Counted from the first letter of the stretch, positions 53,123-63,675 are shown. The stretch: 64,000 bases of DNA from Bacteroidota bacterium (GCA_021789975.1 JAJYIT010000012.1:1-64000); one strand, 5' to 3'. Made by a program: numbers and translations. The notes: generated from the letters alone by a model not told the origin.

Positions 53123-54272
53123 GAAAGCGATGATGATAATCGTTCCGGCGGCAATAACGTTTGTCGCCGGAATTGGAATCGGTTCTAATGGATTTTCCTT
53201 TGCGCAGAAGAGCAAAGACTCCGACCCTCCAGGTAGATACGTTGTACCATTATCGACCTACAGGCTGCCAGACACTATGAGCTTTTGTGGTGAGAGGATC
53301 CCGTTGGAAATACCCGATGTCAGACAAAGAATGGAGTGGGCGTTCTATATAGATTTTGATGACGGACAAATTATGCTGGACCTGAAAAGGAGCACGGAAT
53401 ATTTCCCTTACATCGAACAGAAGCTGCGGGATATGGGCATGCCTCAAGATCTTAAGTACCTGCCCGTTGCCGAAAGTGCTCTCCGAAATCTTGTTTCAAG
53501 CAGGGGAGCCGCTGGCTTATGGCAGTTCACCCCGGATGCTGCAAGGCACTACGGCTTGATCGTGAACGGTTATGTCGACGAAAGGTATAACTTCAGAAAA
53601 GCAACGGTAGCATCGCTGAAATATCTCAGTGATCTGTATGCGCGGTTCCGATCATGGGCGTTGGCCGCGGCAGCTTACAACATGGGAAGTAGTGGACTGA
53701 CCGCAAATATTAACTATCAGCATGTGGACAATTACTACGACTTGTATTTGAACGATGAGACATCAAGGTTCGTTTTCCGAATAGTTGCTCTCAAGCAGAT
53801 CATGTCTCACTACAAGCAATACGGATTCGATCTAACACCGGAAGATTTCTATCCGCCTCCCGACACAAAGTTAGTAGTAGTAACATCCATTTCTGATCTT
53901 TCCTCCTGGGCGCGAGGCGAGGGCTCGAGTTTCAAGGAAGTCAAAGAACTAAACCCATGGATTGTCGGCCGGATTCTCCCGTATGGGACCTGGGAAGTCG
54001 AGCTGCCAAAGTATGCCCAGCCTTTGATTTTTACTTCTCCTGCTCCGACACAGCAAACGATCCTGCAACAGCCCGACTCCTCGGGTACCGGCACTGCTAA
54101 ACGAGAGGTGACTTATGTGGTCAAGCGAGGAGACTCACTCGACAGAATTGCCGCAGAGTTCGGCATCTCTGTCAGCGATCTGATACAATGGAATGACTTG
54201 ACCGACAGAGGATATCTTGTGGCGGGCCAGAAGCTAATAATCCTGGTTCAACACTCGGACACGAGTCAGTGA
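53100..54272 (+). CDS. membrane-anchored lytic transglycosylase with LysM (MltD-like)
   Basis: From the ATG at 53100 (inside the end of the LOG gene) this gives 390 residues. An N-terminal signal/anchor (MMIIVPAAITFVAGIGIG) is followed by an SLT domain: LKYLPVAESALRNLVSSRGAAGLWQFTPDAARHYGL with the catalytic Glu in AES, DERYNFRKATVASLKYLSDLY and ALAAAAYNMGSSGL. A LysM domain (TYVVKRGDSLDRIAAEFGIS to GQKLIIL) at the C-terminus binds peptidoglycan. It cleaves glycan strands in the periplasm to 1,6-anhydro products. Confidence 0.9.
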   Translation: MDTLRIFRKAMMIIVPAAITFVAGIGIGSNGFSFAQKSKDSDPPGRYVVPLSTYRLPDTMSFCGERIPLEIPDVRQRMEWAFYIDFDDGQIMLDLKRSTEYFPYIEQKLRDMGMPQDLKYLPVAESALRNLVSSRGAAGLWQFTPDAARHYGLIVNGYVDERYNFRKATVASLKYLSDLYARFRSWALAAAAYNMGSSGLTANINYQHVDNYYDLYLNDETSRFVFRIVALKQIMSHYKQYGFDLTPEDFYPPPDTKLVVVTSISDLSSWARGEGSSFKEVKELNPWIVGRILPYGTWEVELPKYAQPLIFTSPAPTQQTILQQPDSSGTGTAKREVTYVVKRGDSLDRIAAEFGISVSDLIQWNDLTDRGYLVAGQKLIILVQHSDTSQ

Positions 54273-54380
54273 ACAGGAATTCTTTATGTCACAAATCTGA
54301 ATCTCTACAATGTGTTCAAGTAAAGGTAAACGGGGGAAACTGAGGAGAAAATAAACGGGCAAAGACTAAAACCGACGGCG

Positions 54381-54839
54381 TTGGATCCACTTTCCTACCG
54401 AAATAACACTTCGAAAAACATGCGCGGAAAAGAGCCAGCACGCAGGCTTGAAATCCGGATCGCAAACGAATTCACCTCAATAGGCAACGTCGATAGTCGC
54501 TTCAGAACCTATCAAATATACTTTCATCTTCGATATTCTTCTTTGATCACAGTGGGCAGACTCGGTGCGTTCGAATTTGAAGGTGGCGACTACGTCTATA
54601 CTGGGAGTGCCGTCAGAAACATCGCTGCCCGCGTTCGGCGGCACCTTCGAAAAGAGAAGAAGTTGAAATGGCACATAGACTATCTGCTCACAAATTCAGA
54701 TGCAAGGATCAAAAAGGTATTGTTATCAACTCTCAGCGAATGTCAACTTAACAAGAACACCGCCGGTCACATCGTCATCCCCGGGTTCGGAGCCAGCGAC
54801 TGCAAATCGCATTGCGTAAGTCATCTTAAGAAACTCTGA
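54381..54839 (+). CDS. DUF123 / GIY-YIG-like nuclease-fold protein
   Basis: The last ~105 residues of 152 read VGRLGAFEFEGGDYVYTGSAVRNIAARVRRHLRKEKKLKWHIDYLLTNSD and VIPGFGASDCKSHCVSHL, close to the DUF123 family, a GIY-YIG-like endonuclease fold fused to endonuclease III in archaea. The first ~45 residues are not conserved, so translation may begin later than the ATG at 54381. It lies alone between the transglycosylase and the VPS10-like gene. Nuclease activity has not been shown for the standalone form as far as I know. Confidence 0.7.
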   Translation: MDPLSYRNNTSKNMRGKEPARRLEIRIANEFTSIGNVDSRFRTYQIYFHLRYSSLITVGRLGAFEFEGGDYVYTGSAVRNIAARVRRHLRKEKKLKWHIDYLLTNSDARIKKVLLSTLSECQLNKNTAGHIVIPGFGASDCKSHCVSHLKKL

Positions 54840-54894
54840 AACGACCGCGTTATTGACCGACCGATCCGGCAACACTCAAGAAAGGAGATAAGAG

Positions 54895-57800
54895 ATGCAC
54901 CAGAAACGAACTTGCCTCACAAAGGCACAAACAAGCGCCATCCGAATCTTAAACGTCGCGATGTCAGGAGGCTTCTTCCTGCTTTTCATTTGCTTACTCG
55001 CCTCACAGCTTTATGCGGCAAGTGGCAGCGACACTTCTGACGTCATGCACAATATAAAGTTCAGAAATATCGGTCCCGCAGCAGCAGGCGGGAGAGTTTC
55101 AGCCGTTGTCGGCATACCAGGCAATCCCAATATCTATTATGTTGGTGGTGCAGGCGGCGGCGTATTCAAGACCACAGACGGAGGGATTTCGTGGAAGGCT
55201 GTGTTCAAAGACGAACCATCTCTCTCTATCGGCGCAATAGCTATCGCTCCCTCTAATCCGAATTACGTTTGGGTGGGCACCGGCGAAGCCAACCTCAGGA
55301 ATGACATCATAACCGGAAAGGGCGTATTCTTTTCCCCCGACGCGGGGAAGACCTGGCAATACATGGGACTGAAAGACGTCGGTCAAATATCCCGTATCGC
55401 TATTAATCCCTCGGATCCGAACAACGTCTTTGTCGCCGCGATCGGTCACGCATGGGGTCCCAACCCCGAGCGTGGAATTTTCAGGACAACCGACGGTGGA
55501 AAGACCTGGGACAAGGTGCTGTTTGTGAATGACTCCACAGGAGCTTCCGACCTTGTGATGGATCCGGGTAATCCCAAAGTTCTCTTTGCTGCAATGTGGC
55601 AGGCGATGCGACATCCGTGGGCACTCGAGGATGGCGGTATGGGAAGTGGAATTTATCGGACCACCGATGGCGGCAACACATGGAAAAAGCTTACCAAGGG
55701 ACTTCCCAAAGATCCGCTCGGAAGAATCGCCCTGGCCGCTGCTCCGAGTAATCCGGACCATGTCTACGCACTCATCGAATGCAAATCCGGAATGCTCTGG
55801 GATTCTCATGACCTCGGAGACCACTGGACACTTGTAAGCAACAATCATGAGCTGGATGTTCGACCGTTCTATTTCTCGCGGCTGGTTGTTTCGCCCGCGA
55901 ATGAGAATGAAGTCTATTTCATGTCCTTCCTTATCACAAAATCCACAGACGGCGGAAAGACGGTGAAAAGCATCGAGCATGGCGTCCATGTGGACCATCA
56001 TGATTTGTGGATAGACCCGAAAGATCCAAACCGGATGATCGATGGAAACGACGGCGGAGCCTACGTCACTGTTGACGGCGGAAAGCACTGGAGATATTTC
56101 AACAATCTACCGATAGGTGAGTTCTACATGGTTGCCACGGACACGAGCCATCCCTTCAACCTTGGCGGAGGATTGCAGGACAACAACGGGTGGTATGGAG
56201 TCTCGACTAATCTCTACGGTTCAGGTGTTACCGGACAGGATTGGTTCCCGGTGGTCGGTGGTGACGGACAGTATGTCGTGCCCGCACCGAGCGACCCTGA
56301 CATCGTCTACGCATCGGCACAAAACGCATGGATGAAGAGAATGAATTTAAAAACCGGGCTGGAGCGATATATCCGTCCTTACATGTGGGATGCACCTGAC
56401 ATGCCTCCGTCGCAGCTGAAATACAGATTTAACTGGACAACTCCGACGGCTGTGTCGTACACAAATGCAAATGAAGTTTACCTCGGTGCCAATGTACTCT
56501 TCAAAACGACAGACGGCGGAATAACGTGGACCGTCATCAGCCCGGACCTTACGCGGAATGACAAATCGAAGCAGATTGCGAGCGGCGGAGAAATCAATCT
56601 CGATATTAGTGCCGCTGAGAACTACGACACGATTCTGTCTATCGGCCTTTCACCTCTCGATTCAAATCTGATCTGGATTGGAACCGATGACGGGCTTGTA
56701 CGGGTTACACGCGACGGAGGAAAACACTGGGAAGATGTAGCAAAGAGCATCCCCAATCTTCCGCCGTGGGGTCGCATTTACCAGATAGATCCTTCGCCAT
56801 TCAACAAAGCGTCGTGCTACATTGCCGTTGACTTGCATGAAATGGATAACAATAAGCCTTTCGTTTATAAGACTGATGATTATGGAAAGAGCTGGACGGA
56901 GATAAATCATGGCCTTCCGGATGGCTATCCGGTCCATGTGGTCAGGGAAGATCCCAACAAACGCGACTTCCTGGTCGCAGGCACGGACAACGGTCTCTTT
57001 TATTCTGCAAACGACGGCAGAGACTGGCAGAGACTGAAGAGCAATTTCCCGACCGTGTGTGTGTACGATCTCAAATTTGTGAAATCAGATCATGATCTTG
57101 TAGTTGCGACGCACGGCCGTGGCATCTGGATCCTTGACAACATAACTCCGCTTGAAGATTTCAATTCCACCATAGAAGATGAACCTTTCCACCTGTTCAG
57201 CACGTTGTCGGCATTCATGTACCACACATGGTATCGAGACGCGTTGAATGATCTAAGTACATACTCAGCTCCCAATGCTCCGATAGGTGCAGTGATCGAC
57301 TATTACCTTAAGGATACATTGGCAACTACGCCCGCCGAGAAGAAAGGGCACAAGACCCCAGTTAAGATAGACATCACGGATGAATCCGGAAGTCATATAG
57401 CAACGATCTATGGACCCGACAAGAAGGGATTCAACAGGATCGTGTGGAACATGAGGTACCAGGGCCCTTCAATTCTCAAGTTGGACTCGAAGAGAGCGGC
57501 AAAGGCTAATCCGTACGCTACGAACGGTCCCATGGTTTCTCCGGGTACATATAACATTGCGGTGACTGTGAACGGAAAGACGGAGAAGACTCAGGTATTG
57601 CTGAAACCTGATCCGCGATTCACGGTTCCACAGGATTACTTCACATCGAACCTTACTGATGGGATGAAGGCGAGGAACAGCATTACAGCACTTAACGACA
57701 TGCTGAATCGCATCATGAATATCGACGAGCAGATGGGCACGATCAAGAAATCGCTTGCTACTGATGAGGAAGGAATGAAGAGCGGTAAGTATAAAGCAAT

Positions 57801-58140
57801 TCTTGCCCAGATGTCCAATCTTGGCAAAAAGCTGACGGCGCTCAAGGATACTCTGTACGACAAGAACGTTCAGCATGACGTTGGGGAAGATGACATTCAT
57901 GACTTCACGCATTTCCACTCGCGACTGAGCGGCACCATGTACAACTTCACATCTCCATACAACGGAGTGCCGACTGAAGTGACAATGCATCATACCGATC
58001 AGTTAGAACGGGAACTCGGCACGTATCTCTCTCAATTCAACTATATCCTGACTACCGACGTACCTGCCTTCGACACGGCAGCACAGGCAGCAGGAGTACC
58101 GACGATATTCGCAGGACCGACGATAGAGATAAAGCAATAA
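54895..58140 (+). CDS. large VPS10/sortilin-like Asp-box beta-propeller protein
   Basis: This encodes 1081 residues with AAGGAG before the ATG and a signal peptide ending near SQLYAA. Residues ~50-750 contain about ten Asp-box repeats (TTDGGISW, SPDAGKTW, TTDGGKTW, TTDGGNTW, TVDGGKHW, TTDGGITW, TRDGGKHW), which make a ten-bladed sortilin-type propeller. The last 300 residues contain a beta-sandwich (GPDKKGFNRIVWNMRYQGP) and a helical end. It is exported, and such proteins are commonly annotated as glycosyl hydrolases without evidence of activity; peptide or protein binding is equally likely. It is monocistronic and followed by a strong hairpin. Confidence 0.85.
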   Translation: MHQKRTCLTKAQTSAIRILNVAMSGGFFLLFICLLASQLYAASGSDTSDVMHNIKFRNIGPAAAGGRVSAVVGIPGNPNIYYVGGAGGGVFKTTDGGISWKAVFKDEPSLSIGAIAIAPSNPNYVWVGTGEANLRNDIITGKGVFFSPDAGKTWQYMGLKDVGQISRIAINPSDPNNVFVAAIGHAWGPNPERGIFRTTDGGKTWDKVLFVNDSTGASDLVMDPGNPKVLFAAMWQAMRHPWALEDGGMGSGIYRTTDGGNTWKKLTKGLPKDPLGRIALAAAPSNPDHVYALIECKSGMLWDSHDLGDHWTLVSNNHELDVRPFYFSRLVVSPANENEVYFMSFLITKSTDGGKTVKSIEHGVHVDHHDLWIDPKDPNRMIDGNDGGAYVTVDGGKHWRYFNNLPIGEFYMVATDTSHPFNLGGGLQDNNGWYGVSTNLYGSGVTGQDWFPVVGGDGQYVVPAPSDPDIVYASAQNAWMKRMNLKTGLERYIRPYMWDAPDMPPSQLKYRFNWTTPTAVSYTNANEVYLGANVLFKTTDGGITWTVISPDLTRNDKSKQIASGGEINLDISAAENYDTILSIGLSPLDSNLIWIGTDDGLVRVTRDGGKHWEDVAKSIPNLPPWGRIYQIDPSPFNKASCYIAVDLHEMDNNKPFVYKTDDYGKSWTEINHGLPDGYPVHVVREDPNKRDFLVAGTDNGLFYSANDGRDWQRLKSNFPTVCVYDLKFVKSDHDLVVATHGRGIWILDNITPLEDFNSTIEDEPFHLFSTLSAFMYHTWYRDALNDLSTYSAPNAPIGAVIDYYLKDTLATTPAEKKGHKTPVKIDITDESGSHIATIYGPDKKGFNRIVWNMRYQGPSILKLDSKRAAKANPYATNGPMVSPGTYNIAVTVNGKTEKTQVLLKPDPRFTVPQDYFTSNLTDGMKARNSITALNDMLNRIMNIDEQMGTIKKSLATDEEGMKSGKYKAILAQMSNLGKKLTALKDTLYDKNVQHDVGEDDIHDFTHFHSRLSGTMYNFTSPYNGVPTEVTMHHTDQLERELGTYLSQFNYILTTDVPAFDTAAQAAGVPTIFAGPTIEIKQ

Positions 58141-58148
58141 GATTCACC

Positions 58149-58179
58149 GTGGTGGATGGGAGCCACTCTCATCCACCAC
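58149..58179 (+). terminator. long hairpin after the VPS10-like gene
   Basis: GTGGTGGATG (58149-58158) pairs with CATCCACCAC (58170-58179); the loop continues with a G-U and GAG/CTC, giving 14 pairs around CCA. The tail CTTCCT is only weakly U-rich. It lies 9 bases after the stop codon and probably ends that transcript. Confidence 0.5.
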
Positions 58180-58377
58180 CTTCCTACCGGGACAGTTGCG
58201 GTTCAAAAAAGTTCCCGACACTAATCAATGATTACGTGGATTCTCTATCGCCCATTGACAATGCGGAGGGACACGGATAGATTAGGTCAGAATTAACGAG
58301 CAGGTAACCGGTCAGGATTTCACGATTTACTGACCAGCTTTGGATGGAAACGTCGTACCTAAAGAAGAAGGCGTACC

Positions 58378-59826
58378 ATGAAGTGTGGCTTGATTATGTC
58401 GGTGGCGGAGTTAATCAGGCATAACAGGATGGGAGGGAAAGTTCTAGCCGCAGCGGGTTGTCTTCTGATGATCTCCACTTCTGCGGTACCGTGTGTCGCA
58501 CAGACTCCGAATGCACTCATCTCCGGGTTCTCCTCCTGTGAGTTCAGATGCGAGCCCGGATTGACAGATGTCGAAGTGTACCTGTCCCTTGTTCCGCGCA
58601 GAGGGTTCGTGAACGGTTCATCCGGGACAGAAGTGGGCCGAGATCTTGTTTCAAATCTCGAAATCAATTACAATTTCCAGGACCTCACCACCGACTCCGT
58701 CACCCGGGAGTCTCAAGAAATTCCGGTGCGTTCTGAGGACTTTACAGGCTTGAGAACATCCGGCGGGGTCGTTACTGTTGCTTCAATTCTGCTCAGGCCC
58801 GGCAAGTATCTCGCTACCGTGATCGCAGCGGAAGAATCCAAACCAGCTTTCTCCGACACAGTTCACGCTGACTTAGCCGTGAGAATGTTTCCGGATTCAG
58901 GGCTGAATATTTCAGACATCGAGATGTGTACCAACATTTCCGAAGCAACCTCCTCTCGCGATCCTTACTATAAGAATACGTTGGACGTTGTTCCGAATCC
59001 GAGAGCACTATATGGAATCGGGTTGCCGGAGGTGCAATATTACGCCGAGATCTATGGACTCCACAGGTTTCACAACACGACGGAATACGGCGTAAACTGG
59101 AGTATCGATGATACTTCAGGCAATGTACTCCAGAAATCATCGATCGGCAAGAGTGGGACCTCGCATGATGTAGTGCAAATCGGATCGGCAGATATTTCTG
59201 GCCTGCAGTCAGGGGAATACCATTTAGTGTGTTTCGTGGCAGATTCCATTGCCGGTGAGCACGATAGCGCGAGTACTGACTTCTTTGTCTATAACCCGCA
59301 GACAAAGGGCAGTCAACCAGCTGAAGGACAAAATCAAAATGTCCCATCGGCTCCGTTCGACACCATGGCAGCTCGACAACTTGATGCGATTTTCCACGCG
59401 GCAAATTATCTTGAGACGCCTGCGCAAACCAACACATACAAAACCCTTTCGACCTTGCCTGCAAAGCGGCTATACTTATCTCAGTTCTGGGCAGTCTTGA
59501 ATAAGAAGGCGGGAGAAAACGGATTCAATTCCTGGCTCGCATTTGATGGCAGGTTCAAGTATGCCAACGAGAAATTCAAAACCTCTTTCACGTCCGGTTG
59601 GCTGATGGACCGCGGGCGCGTTTTCATAGAATTTGGACAACCCGATTACATCCAGAGACATTTCAGCTCAGCAGACATGAAACCTTATGAAGTGTGGGAC
59701 TATAATGCTATCCAGGGAGGAGTGATTTTTGTCTTTGTGGATCTCACCGGGTTCAACGACTATGTCCTGGTCCATTCGACAATGCAAGGGGAGGTAAGCA
59801 ACCCGGACTGGCTAAGGTCTCTCTAG
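58378..59826 (+). CDS. GWxTD domain protein
   Basis: This 482-residue protein has an N-terminal signal (VLAAAGCLLMISTSAVPCVAQ). The C-terminal ~130 residues carry the GWxTD domain: FNSWLAFDGRFKYANEKF, TSGWLMDRGRVFIEFGQPDYI, KPYEVWDYN and FVFVDLTGFNDYVLVHSTMQGE; the family motif GWxTDRG is GWLMDRG here. The domain occurs in Bacteroidota and Acidobacteriota envelope proteins of unknown role. The middle (about 130-300) is beta-rich. It is followed by a DUF4249-like lipoprotein and a TonB receptor on the same strand. Confidence 0.82.
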   Translation: MKCGLIMSVAELIRHNRMGGKVLAAAGCLLMISTSAVPCVAQTPNALISGFSSCEFRCEPGLTDVEVYLSLVPRRGFVNGSSGTEVGRDLVSNLEINYNFQDLTTDSVTRESQEIPVRSEDFTGLRTSGGVVTVASILLRPGKYLATVIAAEESKPAFSDTVHADLAVRMFPDSGLNISDIEMCTNISEATSSRDPYYKNTLDVVPNPRALYGIGLPEVQYYAEIYGLHRFHNTTEYGVNWSIDDTSGNVLQKSSIGKSGTSHDVVQIGSADISGLQSGEYHLVCFVADSIAGEHDSASTDFFVYNPQTKGSQPAEGQNQNVPSAPFDTMAARQLDAIFHAANYLETPAQTNTYKTLSTLPAKRLYLSQFWAVLNKKAGENGFNSWLAFDGRFKYANEKFKTSFTSGWLMDRGRVFIEFGQPDYIQRHFSSADMKPYEVWDYNAIQGGVIFVFVDLTGFNDYVLVHSTMQGEVSNPDWLRSL

Positions 59827-59901
59827 GTAACCCCAAACGCGAACCCAAGCAACCCACTCAACCCGGCTGTAGTACCAGGAGGACATTAGGATCGAAGATA
59901 G

Positions 59902-60807
59902 GTGACTCCCTTGTTAAAAAGTTTGTGGGCACTGATAGCTTGCATCCTCCTGATGTGGGGTTGTAACTCGCCTTTTCAGGTGAAAGTAGTTTACACGCCG
60001 AAGCTTGTCGTTTACGGAATTGTGTTCCGGGGAGACTCGACCGTCAGTATCCGTGTCCAGACCAACAGCAGGTTTCCCATAGCTGATCCGGATTCCTCTA
60101 AAACACTCGACAGTTTGTCGGGATACATCTCAGCGGGAAGCTCCTCGACACAATTTCCTCTCAGATCAATTTACCGGGACGGCTTGAATTTCCTGCAAGG
60201 GATAGTAATTGCAAATCAGGATGAAGTTCTTTCACTTATTGTAGGTGCAAGCGGCTACCCATCATGCAGCGCGACCGTCACCGTGCTGGATAGCGCTACT
60301 ATCTACATAGGAGATTCACAGACGGATGCAGAACTACGGGACCCAACAGCACTCGTTCCGCCGAGCAATCTAAATTTCCTGGTATATCCTTCGCATCATA
60401 CGAAAGGTATTCGAGCAACCCTGGCTGTTGTCTACGAAGGAAAGAATGAGTCCGGCGCTGCAGATTCCGGGGAAATCGTCCTCGACCCAACATACCAAAC
60501 TAATACCACAACGTATTTGTTCAGGAACGACGGCAATCCTTTCCATGTCTATTTCGCGATTAGAGACTATCAGACAGCATACAACGAAGCAGTTGCAAAA
60601 GCAATCGGCAGTGGTGGAGAAGTTGATGCAGTTGTGAGGATAACACAGCTCGACGCAGCTCTATATGATTTCTACAGCACGGCAAATGGATTCAATGATC
60701 CGACTACACTCAGAACGGAGAGGCCGATCTACACTAATGTCGATGGCGGTGATGGATTTTTCGGAAGTGCCTCGGACGATTCCTTGCTAATTCCGGTGTA
60801 TCCGTGA
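59902..60807 (+). CDS. DUF4249-like lipoprotein
   Basis: This encodes 301 residues from a GTG, with a lipoprotein signal (ALIACILLMWGC). The body is beta-rich and ends PIYTNVDGGDGFFGSASDDSLLIPV, which resembles the GGxGxFg end of DUF4249 proteins. Those are usually encoded next to a CarboxypepD_reg TonB receptor, as here (receptor start 98 bases downstream). The pair probably acts together at the outer membrane. The ligand is unknown. The domain assignment rests on the end motif and context. Confidence 0.6.
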   Translation: MTPLLKSLWALIACILLMWGCNSPFQVKVVYTPKLVVYGIVFRGDSTVSIRVQTNSRFPIADPDSSKTLDSLSGYISAGSSSTQFPLRSIYRDGLNFLQGIVIANQDEVLSLIVGASGYPSCSATVTVLDSATIYIGDSQTDAELRDPTALVPPSNLNFLVYPSHHTKGIRATLAVVYEGKNESGAADSGEIVLDPTYQTNTTTYLFRNDGNPFHVYFAIRDYQTAYNEAVAKAIGSGGEVDAVVRITQLDAALYDFYSTANGFNDPTTLRTERPIYTNVDGGDGFFGSASDDSLLIPVYP

Positions 60808-60904
60808 GACGGAAACTGTGATGTCGGAGACAAAAAAATTCCAGGCAAACTTAAATGTCAAAAATCGAAAGCTCAGAGAGTAAGCTAGAACGCGTGAACG
60901 GGAT

Positions 60905-63154
60905 ATGAAGTATCTGTTTCTGGTTGGACTCCTCATGTATACGAGACCTTGCCTTGCACAGCAACGAACCTATGTCTTGCGAGGCACCGTTATTGACTCT
61001 ACGACAGGGGAGAGCATCCCTTATGCTTCCGTACGTCTCAAGGGAACGCCCATCGGAACTTATACGAACGAATCTGGATACTTTGTCCTTCCATCAATAC
61101 CCTTCGATCATACTCAGATTGTTGTGAGCGCCGTGGGCTACCGGGAAAAGACTTTTGCTGTCAAGCTGACCTCACGGGTTGTGACCATGACTTTTCCTCT
61201 TCGTGAACAACTGAAGACTCTCCCTCCGGTTACGGTAAATGGGGAATACTTAGGCACAATGAATCCGATGTCGCCAAGCACAACAGTACTGACTCCCTCC
61301 GAAATCGAGAAAGCCCCTGGACTTCTCAACAACGACCTCGTCCAGGCGGTGACGCAACTTCCTGGAGTGGTAACAATAGGAGGAATTTCGAGTCAATACT
61401 ACGTCCAGGGCGGCTCGTCCGATCAGAACCTCATTACAATCGACGGCATGACAGTCTGCAATATCTTTCACGCATTTGGACTATTCAGCTTCGTTGATCC
61501 GCTGATTGTGAGAGTTGCCGACTTCAGCACTGGAGGATACCATGCCCAATATGGCGGAAGACTTTCTTCCGTCCTCGCAGTTCAGACCAGAGATGGTGAC
61601 AAATACTCCACTCATGCAGAGGGAAGCGCCGACCTTCTCTCCAGCGATGTCGTGCTGAGCGGACCACTTCCTTTCGGCATCCTGTCCGGATCATCCAGTT
61701 TCATCGGCTTCTTCAGAACGTCGGACAACAGCAACATTTTGCAGAAGTACTTCAATCTCGGATTACCTTTTCAATTCTCAGACGGCTTTGGTAAGCTCAC
61801 CGCCAGCTGGGCATCGACCGGCCACATGTCATTGGAATTCTTCACAACCGGAGATCAAATTGCGAGCAGCAACCCATTAAACCCTGACTATAACTGGAGA
61901 CAGAAAGGGTACTCACTATCCGGCAATTATCTCTTTGGAACTCGATGGAACTTCAGATTTTCCATCTCGAATTCTATCTACAGTGCACAGCAGGTTCCGA
62001 AGGCCATATCTTATGTCCACTACGAATCGAACAATATTCAGAACATTGCCTACTACAGTTACTTCACGTACTATCCGAATCCCAAAGCGCAACTCGATAT
62101 GGGGTTTCGCTTCCATTTTCCGAGTTACAATTTCACTTTTACAAATGCGTATGGCATTCAATGGATTTACGATATAGGAAGTGCAGAGCCAGACATTTGG
62201 GCCAGATATCGGTGGCAGCCATTTAGTAGCTTCACAACAGAGCTTGGCGTGAGGTCTGACATTTCGAAGAGCTTCTCATACATACTCGGAACGAGCAATG
62301 GTTATCTGGGCGATCCTCGAATGACACTTACATACGCGATCGACTCCAGTGCATCCGTATATTTCGCTGCCGGAGAGTATCACCAAAGAGTGATTAACCT
62401 CAACAATGAAAACGACATATACACTCCGTTTAACCTGATCGTTCCGATCTCCTCAGAGACCATCAACACTCCGGATGAGGAAGCTTATGACTTTGTTTTA
62501 GGTACTCACTTTTCGCCGTTAGATTTTCTTGGCGTTACTGCCGAGGCATATTACAAGGACTATGCAAAGCTTGTTGAAATAAACCGCAACAAGGTCGACG
62601 TGAACGATCCGGATTACATTATGGGCAACGGCAATTCCTACGGCTTGGATCTGGGCGCGAAATACGATATCGGAATTTTTTATGTCGACGCAAACTACTC
62701 GTACGGCAAAGTCCTCATGACAGATGAAGGCTTTACATATCCGCCGCGGTACGACCGCAGGCATCAGATCAATCTCACGGTAGGTTGGTTACCATTAACA
62801 AATTTCTGGCTGCGTGCACACTGGGAATACGGTTCGGGTCTACCGTACACGCCGCTGGCAGGTTACTATCCAGAACTTCACGTGAATCCGACACAGTGTG
62901 GGGCTTTCGCATCGAGCTTCGCAGAGAGCCAAATTGTCTTCGGCACCGAGAACAGTGCGAGGATAAGCCCGTATCATCGTCTTGACGCTAGCGCATCCTA
63001 TGAGTTCCGACTATTGGGAGTGAGGTGGACTTCGCAGCTTATGCTAATTAACATCTACAACCATAGTAATGTGTTCTACATAAACAATGTTGACGGGAGC
63101 GTCGAATATTCCTTGCCATTCCTTGTGAACTTCTCATTGAAATGGAGGATATGA
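60905..63154 (+). CDS. TonB-dependent receptor with CarboxypepD_reg domain
   Basis: This 749-residue protein has a signal peptide (FLVGLLMYTRPCLA/QQ), a carboxypeptidase-regulatory-like domain (VLRGTVIDSTTGESIPYASVRL to VVSAVGYREKT), a plug (LVQAVTQLPGVVTIGGISSQYYVQGGSSDQNLITIDGMTV) and a barrel ending in LPFLVNFSLKWRI. The plug belongs to the subgroup with QGGSSDQNLITIDGM that is typically paired with DUF4249 lipoproteins, such as the gene just upstream. It imports an unknown ligand across the outer membrane. Confidence 0.9.
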   Translation: MKYLFLVGLLMYTRPCLAQQRTYVLRGTVIDSTTGESIPYASVRLKGTPIGTYTNESGYFVLPSIPFDHTQIVVSAVGYREKTFAVKLTSRVVTMTFPLREQLKTLPPVTVNGEYLGTMNPMSPSTTVLTPSEIEKAPGLLNNDLVQAVTQLPGVVTIGGISSQYYVQGGSSDQNLITIDGMTVCNIFHAFGLFSFVDPLIVRVADFSTGGYHAQYGGRLSSVLAVQTRDGDKYSTHAEGSADLLSSDVVLSGPLPFGILSGSSSFIGFFRTSDNSNILQKYFNLGLPFQFSDGFGKLTASWASTGHMSLEFFTTGDQIASSNPLNPDYNWRQKGYSLSGNYLFGTRWNFRFSISNSIYSAQQVPKAISYVHYESNNIQNIAYYSYFTYYPNPKAQLDMGFRFHFPSYNFTFTNAYGIQWIYDIGSAEPDIWARYRWQPFSSFTTELGVRSDISKSFSYILGTSNGYLGDPRMTLTYAIDSSASVYFAAGEYHQRVINLNNENDIYTPFNLIVPISSETINTPDEEAYDFVLGTHFSPLDFLGVTAEAYYKDYAKLVEINRNKVDVNDPDYIMGNGNSYGLDLGAKYDIGIFYVDANYSYGKVLMTDEGFTYPPRYDRRHQINLTVGWLPLTNFWLRAHWEYGSGLPYTPLAGYYPELHVNPTQCGAFASSFAESQIVFGTENSARISPYHRLDASASYEFRLLGVRWTSQLMLINIYNHSNVFYINNVDGSVEYSLPFLVNFSLKWRI

Positions 63155-63675
63155 CAGTTCGAACTTGTCTTGATGCAAACGAAGAATGCTGCCGCGGTCA
63201 TCAAATCGAGAATTGTGTGTGTTGCAGAATCAATGTTATGTTACCTTGACTCCATTGTAGGGGATGAACTTATTTCTGCGCACCCTACACGAGCAATCTC
63301 TGCTGTTACCCGGAGATGCCCCCTCCTTGAATCATGGTGCCGATCTGTCTGGAAGAACTGCCACTGGATGCGGGCGTTCCTCAAGATCTGCTCAATTCTC
63401 AAATAGGTTGTACGGATCTAATTATTACGACTTTGTACCAATCTTTCGTCGCGACCCATGATTGCTGTCGGTAGCCTGATCGATCTCACGCTAGTCTTGT
63501 CCTAACTCCAACGCAGATTCACATCAACAATGAGAATCTGTCAACCCACCCATTCCTCTGTTCCATTATTTCATAGTTCCATCATTCCTGCTTCACCTTC
63601 TAGCTCGGCTTGCACCTCGTATCTGTACCACCTTGCTTGTCTTGTCGCTGGCTCCTTGTTAAATTGCATATGTCC
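63155..63675. other. intergenic region before the riboswitch
   Basis: About 520 bases with only short, unsupported frames. It should contain the promoter for the riboswitch transcript near its right end. I see no RNA gene other than the riboswitch. Confidence 0.45.

Noticed and set aside
55099-56088. 329-codon minus-strand frame
   Set aside because: It lies wholly opposite the clear VPS10-like gene and has no ribosome site or domain.
58814-59464. 216-codon minus-strand frame
   Set aside because: It is antisense to the GWxTD gene and low in protein-like character.
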